In this document: positions 1-15,200 of the stretch, one piece after another
Position numbering within the stretch: position 1 is the first letter of the stretch
Layout: each line of letters begins with the position of its first letter
From: Caprimulgus europaeus
Taxonomy: Eukaryota; Chordata; Aves; Caprimulgiformes; Caprimulgidae
NCBI GenBank assembly: GCA_907165065.1
Contig: OU015525.1
Coordinates: 53,453,537-53,517,536 of the forward strand
DNA length: 64,000 nt
Direction of reading: 5' to 3'
Position numbers and translations under genes: made by a program
The notes under the pieces: generated by a model
The model's input: only the letters and a program-made list of their open reading frames with translations
Database searches by the model: none
What the model was told of the DNA's origin: nothing

Positions 1-2229
1 GCAAGCTGAGGAACTCTTTTAAACATCTGTGGGCAAAATCTCAGAACATCAGACACCAGGTCATTCACAGTTTACTACCAGAGATAGAAGAAGCTCTAGA
101 GCTATACATCCTCATATTTTACTACAGCTAATCAGAAAAATACTAGCTTCCAAATGGACAGACTTGAGCAGAGAATAACTAATTTATACAAGGCCTGAAT
201 TTGACTCATTGAATAGTAGGTTCCTTGCTAACTACGCCCCTGCAGACACCAGAAAGTCTGCAATTACCCAGACTCTGGTTTAGTCTATGAAAACTATGTA
301 TCAGTTTCTCTTTCTCTGGCTAATAAAAGTTCAGAACAAAATACTTTCTAGGCCTATTTTCTGGCCCAGTGATGATCACACCCAGAGGCAATCTGTTTAT
401 ACAGATGGACTGAATTAATGGATACTTAGGTGTAGTAACAGAGGTTTTACCTCTGAATTCAGTGGAAATGGGATCAAGCCATCAGAACTCAGATTTTTTT
501 GTCAATAGCTTTGCTTACAGGGCATGATCTGATTATGCTATCTCTTGTCTCAGCTCAGGTTGATTTCCCATTCAATAGGTTTATTGCAAAATAAAACCTC
601 AGTATGAAGTCTTAGGTAGTTAAAACATAATGGTGACTAGGCCTGTCTTCCTTTTGCAATACTTCCCTCCGTTATTCAAATATTTTGAAAACTCAAGTTC
701 TAAATATTTTTCTGAATATATCAGAAATGAATATGAAATCTTTGCTGTTATTGCAGGAGAAACATGCAGCAGGGGAGCATAGGTCATTTTCTGAAGATGT
801 TTTGCACGTTTGGCTGTCCTTGGCCATTTCTGGGCCAGATGGTGCCCAGATCATGCATGTGCAAGGAAGTGAAAGGAAACAGCAAGCTTATCCTGACGAA
901 CAGAGACAAGGGAAGCCTTTGTACTCAGGCTGCAGCAGGATTTCACATTGAAAGTGCTTGCTTTCGGAGAGAGAGTGGGCAGAAGGAAGCGGGGACAGCT
1001 GGTCAGGCACATGAGAGGGGTCTTAAATATATGGCAGTCTTTAGTCTCCTGCTGAAACAATTGTGTCCACTTTGTATAAGGTCCTTCTTACATCTTCCAC
1101 TCAGAGGATGCATTTCCCCATAATCCCCAGGGATCTGCTGTGACCCCTGAAGTTGCCTTGTTTGTTTGCTTTTTTCTCTCCTACACTCTTTCAATTAGCA
1201 AAAACATTTAAAACATGAGACTTTAAGGATAACATTGCTGGAAACGTGATGTGTCTGGAAATACTAACTTATTCTTATTTACATGTGTGTACAGTATGCA
1301 CAAGTCCGTAGATGAAGTTTAAGACTATACATGTGTTATGGACAATTCACAGAATATATGGCAAACAGTAGAATGACAGCCCACAGGTTAACTGGAATTT
1401 TCTTCAAGCATATTTCTTCAAGCCATCTGTTGCCTCTGACAAAGAGTAGGAATTAAAAATAAACAAACAAAGAGGAACCTAGTATGTCAGTTTTTGAAAA
1501 GTTGCCTTCAACAAACAGAACCTCCATGTTCTGTATTTAGGAAGCACACTACAGATTTTCTGGAGAGACATAACTCTGCAGCTGTTTTGTGCGGTCAAGG
1601 TACATTTCATCCTTAATGAACTCCAGCTCTCATGACCTTTTTTAACTACTGATTTTTTTTTTTATAAGACTTAGCTAAAGCAGGCCTGAAGTTAACTGTG
1701 CCACACTCAGCAATGCAATAAGACCATGTAAACCAAATCAGTTTGCCTCAGTCTACAATGAACACAGGTAAATCTGCAGTTAATTATGTTACATGCCATG
1801 CAACAATGAGTCACTGTAGTTGTATGTAATCACCAATTTGTATGGGGAGTTTATTGTCATAGGATATCCTTGGAGGCCCATTTTCTCTTTCCAGATTCAA
1901 ACATGGGGTATGATATTCATGTGGGTAATGAGCACGTCTATAATTAACACTGTTAGTGCTATCAAGAATTCTAAAAGATAGAGTAAGTTGTATTTTTCAG
2001 TTAATCTTCTCCTACTTACATGGAGACTTAACTGAAGCAAGGAGGTGTAATATTTTTTTATTTAATTCATAGTCCTTTTTTTTTTCTCTCAGACATGGGA
2101 CATGGAAATTTATGTATTAACAGAATTATGAAATTATGTATTATCAGTATTCAAGGCCCAGTTGTGCCTGTATTGTGACACCAGCTGAAAATCTGTATTA
2201 TAGGGAAAAAGGAACTGAATAAAGTAATG

Positions 2230-2244
2230 AAAAAAAAAAAAAAA
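2230..2244. repeat. Poly(A) tract, 15 A
   Basis: An uninterrupted run of 15 A. No recognisable retroelement body lies to its left, so it is scored only as a homopolymer. Confidence 0.9.
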
Positions 2245-5200
2245 GTCCAGTCTGACAGCATAGGTTTAACAGCAGGGTAATAAATCCATTTATTGAATTT
2301 CATTATTACCATGTAACAATTCCAGCACAGGAATTCAGGATATATTTTCTTGGGGTGGCCACAAGCAAATCTGACCTCCTTTTGCCTGTGCCAATGTTAG
2401 CACAGCATTTTGTCCAAGCCAATAAGCAGACACAGGGCCACGTTATGGCAGCTACAAGGCTTCTGGCCCTGGGGAGGCTGTGTCTAGCCTGCTGACACAG
2501 CTGTAGGTGGAATCTTGAAGGCTGGAATTCAAAGTGTTTACACTAATGCTTCAGGACTGATAAGGAAAAAAAAAAAGGTATGTTTTTTTCTGAACAGGTC
2601 ACTCTGCTGATTAATAGGTTAGGCTGGGTATTTTCAGGTCTAGGTGTTTAAAGTACATAGGTGGAAATCTATACTGCATTTTTCTCAAATATTTTACAGA
2701 CTGGAGGGAAAACTTTGTCCAACTTACTTGAACCATAACAGAATATCTCATTCATTTGTGCAAATCAGATTCCTGTTAGAGCAAAACACATGAAAAAGGA
2801 GTGGTGTTTGTGATATTCAGTTAGAAAAGCTTATTGACAATACTATGAAGGTATTCATCATTTGAATCCCTGCAGACCCCAGCAGAAGACTCAAGGGTAC
2901 AGCAAGGATCCAGAACTAGTCCTCATGAATAAATTTAAAGAAAATTTAAAATTTTTATTAGGTTAGATTTTTTTCCCCTAACTTATCCAATCTGTGTGAA
3001 GAGCAGAGGTCTGATTTTTCTAGAGAATAGAGCCTAAAATTCCTTTTATTCCTTAAACAATAGATAGGCCAGTCAGCATCTAACTATCCATTATAATCTC
3101 ATTTCTAATTAAATCTCATCAGCTGGATCAGGCATATGATGATGTTCAGAGGCAGAATTGAGCCACTTTCAAACTGTAAATAAGGTTCATAACCTTTATT
3201 CTTGATCTGTCATTTCAGGCTTTGGTTTCTGAATCATTTCATGGCATTGATCCAGGGCTTCAGTTATGCTGAAAAAGACATTGACCACTGCATAAGTGGG
3301 TGGAAAAAACATCGTTCAGCAGTTAGCTGGGTATATCTGCTGAAAGTATGTCTGTAATTCTGTGAAGGAGATGATGTTACTAAGAACAGATTGATTTCTG
3401 TGACTAACTTGAACCCAGCCAGCTGTAGTTAAACCCTCAAAGGCTGACAAAGTGCATTCCTAATTATATCAGTGGAGTGGACAGCTAGATTAATTTACCT
3501 CATTTGAGATTATTGGTGATGAGTTTCCATCACTGGGATAGATTTCACATTTTGTCCAAACCAAAGGGGACCTCAGGCTGTGTGACAACAGAAAGGTACC
3601 AAACACTGAAATGATATGTGACTGTGTGGCTACCCTAAAGCCCACAGATACCCATATCCTATGAATTCACTGGACATAGCAGTAGCAATAACATCTGATA
3701 GGCAGTCTTTGAAGACTTCAAATAAACTAAATTTAGTATTGGGTTCATCTTTGAAATTAACTAAACCAGTTTGCATCAGGTACCAGGACAATAACAGATA
3801 GTGGGGAGACTTTCTGATATCTTTACAGAAAACTCATATTTATGGCCTTGACTATCTTCACAGAGTCTTCATTGATGTCAACATACTTAAGCAACAGGTA
3901 TAGCTGAAGATAATAAGCTCAGTATTTATTTTTCTGTGGTTTTTTGTGATCTATATTTAGTTTAAAACTTAATACCACCTTTCCATCATTTGTGACAACC
4001 TATAAAATGAGTAGTGCCCTATAATGTGGTTACAGCAGACCCAATTTAACATCTTCTGCAGACGGCTTGAAAGCGATGAGTTGGAATGAACAACACTTAC
4101 TTATGTATGGTGAGAGGAGTGACATATTCTTACAAAAAGGGAGGAAACTTCTTAATCTTCAATATCAATTTCACATTTGATCAAAATAATTTGCTCACTT
4201 TGCAAAGCTGCTGTTGTGTATTTTATGTTTGGGAGACATAAGGAAAAATCCTGTTTTCTTAAGCTAATATTTCTGCCACTGTTGGCCTCTGACATTTGAA
4301 CCATGCTACTTAAAGCCAGAGAGGCCATACGGTGTCCTATACATGCCACCTGGAAAATCTTGTTTAGGATTAAGCGTTGAGATGCGTGGGTCAGATAAGT
4401 TATGTCTGTAGAGAGGACATGTTTGTTTTAACTGTTGAACTATGGCGGTTATAGAGAGTTGAATCTCTGGATTGTAAATGTAGTTGACATCTCATCGCAT
4501 TTAATGATCCAAAACTCCTGTGGGTGGCAGTAGGCTTTGAGCTTGCCTCTAAATATTTGGATGTCCTGTGTCAGTACTCTGCAACCAACTTTATATCCTT
4601 GATATATGTTGCAATACTTTTTTTTGCTCATTTATCCTATTTACGCCATTCTCTTATTTAAAAACTCTTAAATTCCTCAGAGGGATGAATCAGTTACTTA
4701 ATATCTCTGTAATTACATTTCTATTGAATCCACTTTGTACATTTATTGGACTTTGATAAAAAACAATAAATTTAGCTAAAAGCTACTGAACTACACAGGA
4801 AAGATAATTGAGTGGGGCAATTCTGTAATGGTCACTCATGATGGAAAAACTTAGCAAGTTCAACAGGATATTTTTCCTATTAGATTAATCATAGTCACTT
4901 TTTTGGATTGCCCTCAGAGAAATATACTTACGAATGGAAATATTATCACAAGTTAGCACTGGACCCCAAAATCCAAACAAAACAATGAAGTAACACAGAC
5001 TTTCCTTCCTATTCTGATTGCATCACTGGAATCGCTGCCTAATAAAGGGGTTTTGTTTGAAAAAACTTCCTTCTGTGTTTTTTACAGTGCTGTGTGTCTG
5101 CATTCCTGTTCATTTATATGCTTGATTAGCTGAAATCAAATACAATGATGCAGATCTCCAAGCAGCTATAAAAACTCAAAGTAAGCAATACTAACAGAAA

Positions 5201-8200
5201 AAGAAAAATTCTACATTGCAATCTTCATGGGAATTGCTGTGCAGAAAGCAGAAGAGCTGACGCAAAATCATGTATGTGTTTTTCCTCTGTATTATTTTGT
5301 CATTATGTAACTGCTCAGAAGTTTGTCGTTTAGCAGACTTCAAATAGCTGTGTGGACAGGTAACAAAGGATGTACTTTTTGTGTCTCTGTCTCATGCACA
5401 ACTATTCTCTGGCAGGCAGCTGGAAAGAGGTGGTTAGATTTTAAGAAATTCTGTAAGTATCAAGTTGTGGGATTTTTTTCCACTATCTCCAATATTCTCT
5501 ATGGTTTTGATATTAATATTGACTTTTAATAAGTTGTGCCATTGGGGTTTTGCAATAAATTCTATAGATTTTGAGGACGGGAACAGTATTTTGGTCATTG
5601 TAGCTGATGTTGTGCCTTCTAGGGATGAAGCATTGATTTAATTTTGACCATAGACAACAATTTAAATTAATATAAATATAACTTTTAGGTGCCTAAGATA
5701 AGAGAACTGGTGGAGATTTATGTCATCTTATCCCTATTTTCAGAATGTGTACCTTCTGGAAGGATAAAATAAAATAATACAACAACCAATCAGAAATATA
5801 ACCAGGGAATCTTCCAATCATTAAAAATATCTAAAGGAACTAGAGAGAAAACTCAAAATTTAAGGATAAAGTGGCAATTAGTTAAGGAAATAGGAAAATA
5901 AGTAAAAACTAAACATCTAAAATCTACTTTTATGACAACTATGTTTTCATGTGAACACTTTCACTGCACAGGTGAAGGGGTTTTTTTGCGTTTGTCTTGT
6001 CACCAAACAAAACTTGGCTAGTCAGTCTTTGATAATTAGACATATTTGACAGACTTGGAAGAGGTGTTGCTCAGTAGATATACTCTTTCATTACTAAGTA
6101 GTGCAGTGAAGTGAAGAATAGACTAAAACCATGATGAAAGTATATGAAAGATCATGCAAAATTCTTTCATTAAAGCTTATTTTAAATGAATCTCAACTTC
6201 AACATTTAGTTTTGATGCGATGCTTCATAAATTACTGATTTAATCATGCACTTGTTGAAATCAAAGCTGTTGAAAAGTTCTGTAATTGCATTATGTAGCA
6301 AATAAATTTTGTGACTAGAATATTAAATACTGATTGTTGAAATCAAAATAGATAGTTACTCAGAAGTCTAAACAACTGAAGCACACTGATGTCACTAAGC
6401 ATTTCAACAAAGTGTAAGAAAATATACATTCATACCAGATATAGTGGGAGAACTTTCTTGAAAGGTCGGGTTTGTACATTTCTTTGATGCAGCCCTTGAA
6501 ATGTCCAAGGTCAAATTATTTATTGCTCTGTATTTAAGTTCTATTATTCTATACAGCATGTAAATAGGAAAGTCCTGCTTCCCTGGAAATTATGATAAGA
6601 GGGTAGTTTCTTGGTTAACTGTGACCTCATGCTAGGTTCTAATGTTTGCCTAACAAAACTGAATTTAGTTTATTTTGCATGAAGAAACCAATCAGATAAT
6701 ATCTTGAGTGGAAATTCTTGACTTATACACTTCTACTGTCTGTACCATAGAAAGTTTCTGATTTGCTCTATTTCTGAGCACTTTGAACACCTTTTGATGG
6801 ATGGGCTGCTTTTAACCCCTATGACAAGATAAATAATGAGAGAAACTCCGGGGCTCCTTTGAGTTGCTGTAGTTGTCTAACTTTCATTGGACACAAACTT
6901 TACCATAAACTTATTCTTAGTAGCACTTGCCTTGTCCTATGTTTCCTGCTATGTTTGCAAAGCCTGATTCACACATTATTGTTTATATTTTGCTTCATAT
7001 ATAAATGTTCTCTACAAAGTTGTTGAATTGTACTTTTGTCACAGATGGACACCCAGGGGAATTAATTGTGTTGTCCAGTTGCACATGAATGACAGAGTGA
7101 GGTGACTTCTAAGCTCGATTGTGGGATGTGCAGGGGGTGCTCTGGGGTCATATACCATACCACATACCAGCTCAGATCGTTGCCTGAAAGTGTTACAGTG
7201 AGGCCAGTCAACCTTCCCTGTCAGTTTTCAGAACTGTAGCTCTGCCTATGGACAATGTATGGACAGAGAGTATAGAAAAAAAAAAAACAAAATAGCTGCC
7301 CACAAACTCATGTGCTTCCTGGAGCTGTGACTACTGCATCTATGTGAACATTTTCTGGAGGAAATTTTAGAGGAATAAGCAATTCACAAATAGAAAATGG
7401 CTTTGTTTCAGTTTGTTCCTTGTTTAATCAAAAATTATTGTAAAATTCCCACCAAACCCATAGTTGCTGTCTAGTAGTCAACTACTGCAAACTACTTTCA
7501 TTCCCTCCTAATCTATTAGGACTCAGAAACACAAGCAAGTTCTGATGACTTAACAAGCCACCACTTACAACATGAGCTTTTGTAACTGTCCAGGGACCTG
7601 CTCTTAGCACAAGGCAAATAAAAAGTAAATTAACTAGGCTTTTACCTCTTTCATGGCAGAATAACTCTGAATTATGCCACATTTGCCATGGACTAAACTT
7701 TCACTTTATAGTTAATACAGCTCAGTTGCCAAGCAGCAACTTTTCCAGCAGTAGCAATAACATTATTTGTCTTAGTTCTTAAAATTATATACATCTGTAC
7801 CAAAAGGACTCTATCACTACACCTAAGAAAGACATTTTCTTGAGTGATACACAGATGTGAAAAAAAGGGGCATTAGTATTTCCTCCTGTTCTCACCACCA
7901 TCTTCTGTGATAAGAAAAAAACATTTTTTTAATCCATGTATCTCAGAAGTTCTGGAGCATGGTAGTCAACCATCAACTTCTTAAATAACAACACAGCATC
8001 AGGCTTCCTCACTAAAATTTTTATCCAGCAAAGATTGATTTATATTGTCCATTTCACTGCCATTATCATTCATCAGTGCAGGATTCACAGCACAAATACC
8101 TTTGAGAAAGAGAGCTCTTTGAGAACATCTGTTAGGTTCATCTAAAATTTCTCTCCAAGGCCAGGAGATTAATGCAGTCATGAAAGTGAAGGCCTGGCAT

Positions 8201-10822
8201 CTCTGTCATCTCCTTTTCCAGTTTCCAGAGTGCTAGAGTGATCACAGAAATTTCCTCTTAAGTCTCACTGCACAGCCCACATGCATGCACAGCTCTAGCA
8301 CAAGTGATGGTTGCAGCCTGTCTTGAGAGCCAGCAGTGCCAGCAGCAGAGAGGCAGAGGCATGCATCCCACCTCGGCTGCTGGCCGTGCCCCCCCGCAGG
8401 AAAATGGCTCCAGCTAGGACAGCTTCCAGTCAGGCGCCACTTGGTTTCAAAAACATTAATGTAAAAGCTAGCATCTTCACAGATCACAGGTCTGAGGAAA
8501 TTCTGGAGATAGTTTGTACTGGAAAGGAAGAAGTGGAAAGCCAGGAGCTTGTTTTAAAAAAACCAAAGCAGCATCTAGGGCTTTATTTTCCTCCCACTGG
8601 CTTCTGGAAGGTGACCTCAATGGATGCCTGAGTGCTGAGCACTACACAACAGGAGTCTTGCTTTAGCTTAGTTTGAACCCAGTTTATGAACAAGCAGAGT
8701 GCCATCTCCTGTTGTCCCGCTCAGCCATTCTGCCTGGCCTCATCCATCCCCCTCAAAAAAAACCCCAAGGCAATGGAAGAACCTCTGATGCAGATGCTGG
8801 TATTCTCAAATGCAATGGCATGCTCACCACACACGTTTGGGGAGCTCAGTGGAAGGCAGATTCAGCATTTTCCTTCCTTCAGCAGCTCTGAACTTCTGAT
8901 GGTCCTTGTCCAGGCACTGCTGGTTAAGCCAGATCTGTGTTTAAAACAAGCAGTTTTCCCAGCTCTTGCTTTTACTCCATGCTTGTGAAAAGATGGTAAG
9001 GGGCATATTCAGTACATTACCCTGCTCTCCCAGTGCACGTATGGATTGTTTTATACAAAAGGCAAAGCAAAAAAGGGCAAAATGAGAGAGAGAGAGATTA
9101 AAATGCAAACCAAAGAGCTTATTGATATGGCAAAGCTAGCATAACACCATCTGGTTTATGTCTGGTCTCATTTGGAGCTTGATCCTGCTGGGTACTTAGC
9201 ACTCAGACTGTTCCCTATAATACTCTCCAGAGCACGCTTAACGTTAAGTGCTTTACTGGATCATGGCCAACTTGCTGAACACCTCACAGGAATCAGCTGT
9301 TGCTTAATTTTTCTGGTTTGTAGAAAAAAAATTATTTCCAGCGCTGAACCCTGGCACTTCCAACCGAGATTTTCCTTCCCCATCTCACTCCACCCCCTGT
9401 ATTTTTTCCTTTTTTAATTCTGAATGGTCAGTGCCAAGAAGGTTTAGGCTACTGGTTGCCCACTGTGGAAACTCCAGTATAGACCACTATCCTCTGAAGA
9501 AACTCCAGAGGACAATATTTTAGCCTGAACTGAGGTCCTACCTGGAGTTATACAAAACTCCTTTTATTCAACCTGTGAAAAAGAAAAACTTCAGAGGAGA
9601 AAGAGAGCATATAATAAATTCTTGGACATTGTCAACATATAGTCCAGGGGGGCAATGGGCTGTTAAATCAAATCAAAGCAATCCCTAGAAAACCAGGACT
9701 CGTGGTGTGCCTGACAGCATACACTGTGTGAGTCCATAACTCTAAATGCAGCTGTCACCACAAGGTGCACCTTCCGTGCACTTAACTTCCATCTCTTTCC
9801 AATAACAGTGAATCTTTGCAAAGAGCAGCTGTAAATAACAAATCCTAAGCAAACTTTCAAATTTTGTAGTCAGATCTCTAACCAGCCTGAAGACTATAAT
9901 GAGAAAGGGATGACAAAGCAAGCAGAGACAATTTTTGCTGTTATGGCAAGTCTACTCAGGGTTTTAGTTTCAGGGTCAGGCTGCATAATTCCCCCATCAG
10001 CTGATTACTCAAAGCTTTAAGAATCTTTAAGTACATATTCACTGTGGTATGGTCTCTCCCATGCTCCATACCCATTTGTGCATCCGTACATGTATGTGTG
10101 TGTGCGATGTGTGTTAGTCACCTGCAGTACATCAGCTGTGGTGCCAAGATCAATCACCCAGTGTTTTAGCCATGTTGAAAACCACACTTCCCAGGAACAC
10201 CATCCCTCACCTGTCCTTTGCTCACTCTCCACTTCCTCCACAACAAAATTTTACCAGCACTGCAAACCTCTAGCTATCTTCATATAGCTGCCATATTCTG
10301 TAAGCAGCCTGCCAGAAAGAAAAACAAAAATAAAGGAAATGTTTACCTCTTTTTCTTAGTTATAAAATTGGGCTAGGGCCTGAAAAAGACAAGATCGCTG
10401 ATTATATTAAGGCTTTGTATGTCTGCATGTATGTCCATACCCTCTGAGCCTAGAAATAATTCTTCACTGGACCAGAGAGCTATGCCTTGTAGGACCCAAG
10501 ACAGCAGCTGTAAAATTGCCATGTAATTGAATATGTGAAAGACTCTGACATATTGTTGTTATAGTTATGTTTTTCTTATATCCTTAACTTTCTGCATTTA
10601 CGTAGTGAGAAAGAAGCAATTCCATCTCTGGAATGTAGCTGTCTTAGGGGTATAAAATGGTATTTTCTGCCTGAACTGCAATCACGATGTGACCAGGGAG
10701 CACAGTGCTCCGCATGGGCAGAAGTGGGCTGGAGGCTTTTGATGGTAAATAGCATTTTTCGGTGTAACTGGTAAGAAGCACAGCACCCAGGAGACTTTTG
10801 CTTGTAACGCCTCCAGTGCATA

Positions 10823-10863
10823 TTAGTAATAATAACAATAATAACAGCAACAACATCGACAAC
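10823..10863. repeat. Imperfect trinucleotide microsatellite (AAT/AAC type)
   Basis: Interspersed AAT and AAC units run for about 40 bases. On the minus strand they give the poly-leucine-like stretch of a short open frame, which I treat as an artefact of the repeat. Confidence 0.8.
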
Positions 10864-12223
10864 ATTTTCACAGCACACAGAAACAAATGCAGTGAGCAGA
10901 GGTGGTGGAAGCAGCAGACTGAAATTCCACAAGTACTCTAAACTGGCCTCAAAGTATGCTGGATATGCTGGAATTGGGCCAGCATACTAGACACAGCACT
11001 GTAGCCCAACCAAGACATGGCCCCATGCGATCATGTTGGAGGTCTCTCATATCTACACCCATAACACAGATGCTGGTGGAGCAAGGGGTAAGAAGCATTT
11101 TCATCAGACATCACCCAATGTGTGGATGCCATTGTCAGATTTCACTGCCCCCTCTTTAAAACACATTTTTTTTCCCATCTGTCATAACCCACCACTAATT
11201 CAGTTAATCACACATGTCGTATAAGTTGTAAGTTGCCCTTTCAGCTCACATGAATCTGCAGAAAAACAAGAACTGAGTCTATGACATTCATCCATCAGAG
11301 CATCTGAGGATTTTACACTGCCTGCAATCGTGACAGCTGGCAAAGGAGGGCTGTTACTGCAGTTTTGAGAGTGCTGCCAGGAAAGCCTTTTCGAAACATC
11401 ATCTTTTACCCAATATCTTGAATTTTCTCTCTACTGATCCAGTACTTTGTTTTAGCCATAATCAACATTTTTCTTCTGTCTTGCTAATGCCAAAAAAGCT
11501 CTGCTAGTGAACTGCTGTTGCTGGGGCTCAGTACCAGTTTTTACACCAGCAACAGGGAGCTGAAGCACTTTGATGCAAGGGAGAGTGCTGCAAGAGGATA
11601 TAACTGTCAGATAATCATCTCGCAGGACTACATGAAACCTGTGACATTGTCACATGGCTGGTGTGCTCGGGCTTCCCAGTTGGATTTCTGCAAGTGTGAG
11701 AGGGATTGAGAAAGAAAATCTGGAAATAGCAGGTGACTGCTGGCCTTAGAGAAGTGCTTTTCTGTATATCACCGTTCATTAAAACCATGTGTCTGGGTAT
11801 ATCTTGTTTGGACAGTGCTGTTGAAGACAGAGATTTCTAAATCTTGATTAAAAGCTTTGATCTTGAAAGCAAGCAGGAGCCTTATTCAGGCTTGTGAAGG
11901 CATTTGTGTTTGAAAAGGTGTGTATCCGTTTTCCAAGAGGATAAAAGTGCCTTTGGGGCACTGAATCTCCACTACCTTGCACTCACTGCAGCCATTCAGA
12001 CCTGCACAAGCAGGAGCAAAACATGCTAGTGATGGTTCCGGTTTTCAGGTGTCCTGGACAGTTTTGGCCACACTCAGTGTGCCAGGCACCGTACAATGGT
12101 GGGCTCTAGGTCTCTGGATTGAAGTCAGGCAAGGGAGAGCTGTGGCTACTCTCACTCTCTTAATGCCATTGAATTGTGACGATGGTAAATAGTATTATAT
12201 TTACTTTTGAGGGGAGCTGCTGC

Positions 12224-12240
12224 TTTTTTTTTTTTTTTTT
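12224..12240. repeat. Poly(T) tract, 17 T
   Basis: An uninterrupted run of 17 T. It could be the tail of a minus-strand retroposed sequence, but no element body is recognisable to its right. Confidence 0.9.
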
Positions 12241-15200
12241 AATCTCAGGCTAGTATTGTCAAATTTCTTGTATTTGGTTCACAGTGGAGTGGTTAACATG
12301 AGTTCTTTCTTTTAAACTAGCTTAAAAAATTTTCTTTTCTCCTCCTCTCTTTTTTGCTGCATTGCACAAGACAGACCTCTTGAATTCTACGGACTGCCAA
12401 GTCCAGTTCTGCTTTCATGTCAAATAATTAGTAAAATTTTAAACTAACCTAATATTTACATTTACATGGTAATTAGATACATCTTTGATTTATGTATGTT
12501 TCTGTTTAAAGGAATGAACTTTGGAGATTGGATATTTGTCATTGATTGAGCATATTCAGAGCCATAATGAGGTGCAGAATGTAAAAACTTCTTTTTTCCT
12601 TTCTCTGTTTCTGTCCAACAGAATTTTCAGGTGTGATGCCTATTTAGGTAGGGATCTTTTTTAAAGTCCTTTTACTGGAACACATTTCATGACTTACAGT
12701 CCCCCTCAAATTATATTATGGATTAAATTAGCATTGCCTAATGGATGAAACTAGTAAGAAGTTTTGTTCAAATTAAATCTTCACCTTTAAGGAGAAGTGA
12801 ATTGGTCAACAGACCATTAGAAACTCAGCAGAGACTTACACCAGTTCTTAAAACAAACCTTACTGGCTAAATACTAATTTGGCTGTTATGGTTACTTTTA
12901 AAGTCACATTAGTGAAGAACATCTGTTAATATAAAAATATCTCTGATATATTACAGTGGTTTAGCTGCAGTTACTTTAGCAGTGCTTAGTTAGCATCTAA
13001 GGGAGGAAAGGGAGTAAATGTCTTGCATTTGGCAATCAGTAAGCCAGGGCTTTTACCCATTGCTTGGCTTTGTTTGAGTTTAGACAAAGTTCCTCTGTTT
13101 TTGCTCAAACTGCAGTAATCTTTCAGCCCTTGATGTCATGCATTCTGGGTTTTCTATACTCTTTCTAATAATCTTTGTACCCTCAGCCCACATCATATGT
13201 TATGAGTATTCTTTTTCTGGCAAAGAGAAGTAAGCAATCATTTTAGACTGCAGGAACGCTATCCCTAAAACATTTCCCTGTGTGTCAAAGAAATAGAACA
13301 ACATCAAGGAGAAGAAGTAGTGGAAAGACTAGTTTGGGAAGATTATTTGGGATGAGAAAAATGGTAAAACAATCAGTGAAAAAGACTACATTTAAGGGTC
13401 AAAATTTCACTGCTTTTGAGGCAGGATTGAAACTGTACCTAGAAAAGCCTCTTCAGGGTCACACCTGGTTAGGGGCGTGAGCATGGTCAGGCTGAAGAGC
13501 AAAAGCCAGAAATTGATCCTGGTGAATGTAGGAAATGACAGTGTTACAGACTGCCAGCTCAGGTCCTTCTTTCCAGTTGAAAATACATTGAAATTCAGAG
13601 GTGAGATGCTAGCAAGTAATTATTTTCTTCATCTTCTTGACAGGTGACTGACAGGGTTTGTTATTCACGCCCTCCTCACTCAGTGACTCTTCCACCAGAC
13701 TGTCATCTTTTTATTCTTGGACTTCTTGGTTTAGCTTTGAAAGAAATGATGGGTTTAAGGCACAGGACATGGCTTCCCTACAGAACTGTACTGTAAAACC
13801 TTAGGATTAGGATAACTAACTGCTTCTGTATGACATAGTTTAATTCAAGAAGTAAGACAGGTTTTTGGAGGTTCCCAATAGGAGACTATTGTAAAAAGTC
13901 ACTAGAGAACTGAAAATGAAGCTGAAAAACAGTATTTCTCCAAAGATAAAAGAGGCACCTGAGAAAAACCTCTGTGTTTGTAAATTCAGCACAAAAAATG
14001 TCTCCCCTGTCACACGGTTCCACATACTATTTCCAGTGTACATATGTCCCTGGTTTGCGGCTGTCGCAATGGACATTGGAAAACAAGCTCAGTCCCTTCC
14101 TACTAATTTATTGGTGGAGAAGGTTTTTTTCCACCAGGCAAGTTCATTTGTCAAGGTGACCTTTGCAGCCAACACTGAATGTTACTGCACATAAAGAATG
14201 CCGCCTCAGCGTGTTTGTAAAACCAAGCTCAGCGGCCAGCCACGGGCCTCCTGTGAGCCTCCTGTGCCTACGGGAGAATTGCAAAACAAAACTCTTCCTA
14301 CAGGCGCTGTGAGGGTTTATCTGTTCCATAGTTTTTGTACATCGGCACTACACATTTTGCAATCCTTCTTTTGTCATGCTCTGTAAACCCTCTTCTCTTG
14401 CCTGACTGGTTTTATGTCTAAATGGTCTTGAGGTTAAGTAGTTTCTTTTGAAAAATCTCTATTCTGTTAATTAATGGTCTCCCAGGCAGAGCTAAGACCA
14501 CAATTAAATCTTAACTGATCATGAATGTACGTAGGAAATTTCACAGATCCCCTGCCAAAAGCCAGACAGAAGAAGCAGATCTTCAGAGATGTACTAAGAG
14601 AAGGTGTAATCTTTCATGACATCTGAGGAACTAATGTCAAGTCTGGACTGCCTGGCCATGAATTACTATCTTCTTCCTATCTACATAGCTGTTTTCAAAT
14701 ACATCACTTATTAAGGATATTGTCATTTTTCTACCATGAAAAACAAGCCATGCTTGGAGCGTGTGTGCTTAATGTATCCCAGTATTAATGTAAAATCCAG
14801 TCTGGAGAAGAGCCTCTGATTTTTGCTCTCTAACAGCTGGAATAGATCAATATGCAGAGTGTCTGGAAATAGCAGTCATGTTTCAGAAGAAACCACCACA
14901 TGATTATAATCATGACAGTTTAATTTCTGTGGATTAATCCAATGATAACTCTTCCAGTTCCTTCCTTGTAGTTGTATTTTCATGCTTGCCATATGACATC
15001 AGCTAGACAAGTCCTTAAAGCTGTTCCCCAGCAGCAATGATCTGTTAAAACAGGAGACTGCAATTAAAAGTGGAACAAAAAAAAGGGAACATTTCTTTTT
15101 CAGGGAAAAAAAAAATGTTTGAGTTGATCAGAATAATCTATAGAGCCTTTTTGAACTAAGAAGAAAAAAGGCAAAAATCAGAAAATGTTGAAACATTTAA

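Noticed and set aside
8311..8631. Open frame of 106 codons in a GC-richer patch, with an opposing frame
   Set aside because: Both strands are open over the same GC-richer bases, which is typical of chance. No recognisable motif was found.
13280..13480. Basic open frame starting MCQRNRTTSRRRSSG
   Set aside because: It is rich in arginine and serine and looks nuclear at first sight, but the composition follows from A/G-rich DNA. There is no known domain or splice context.
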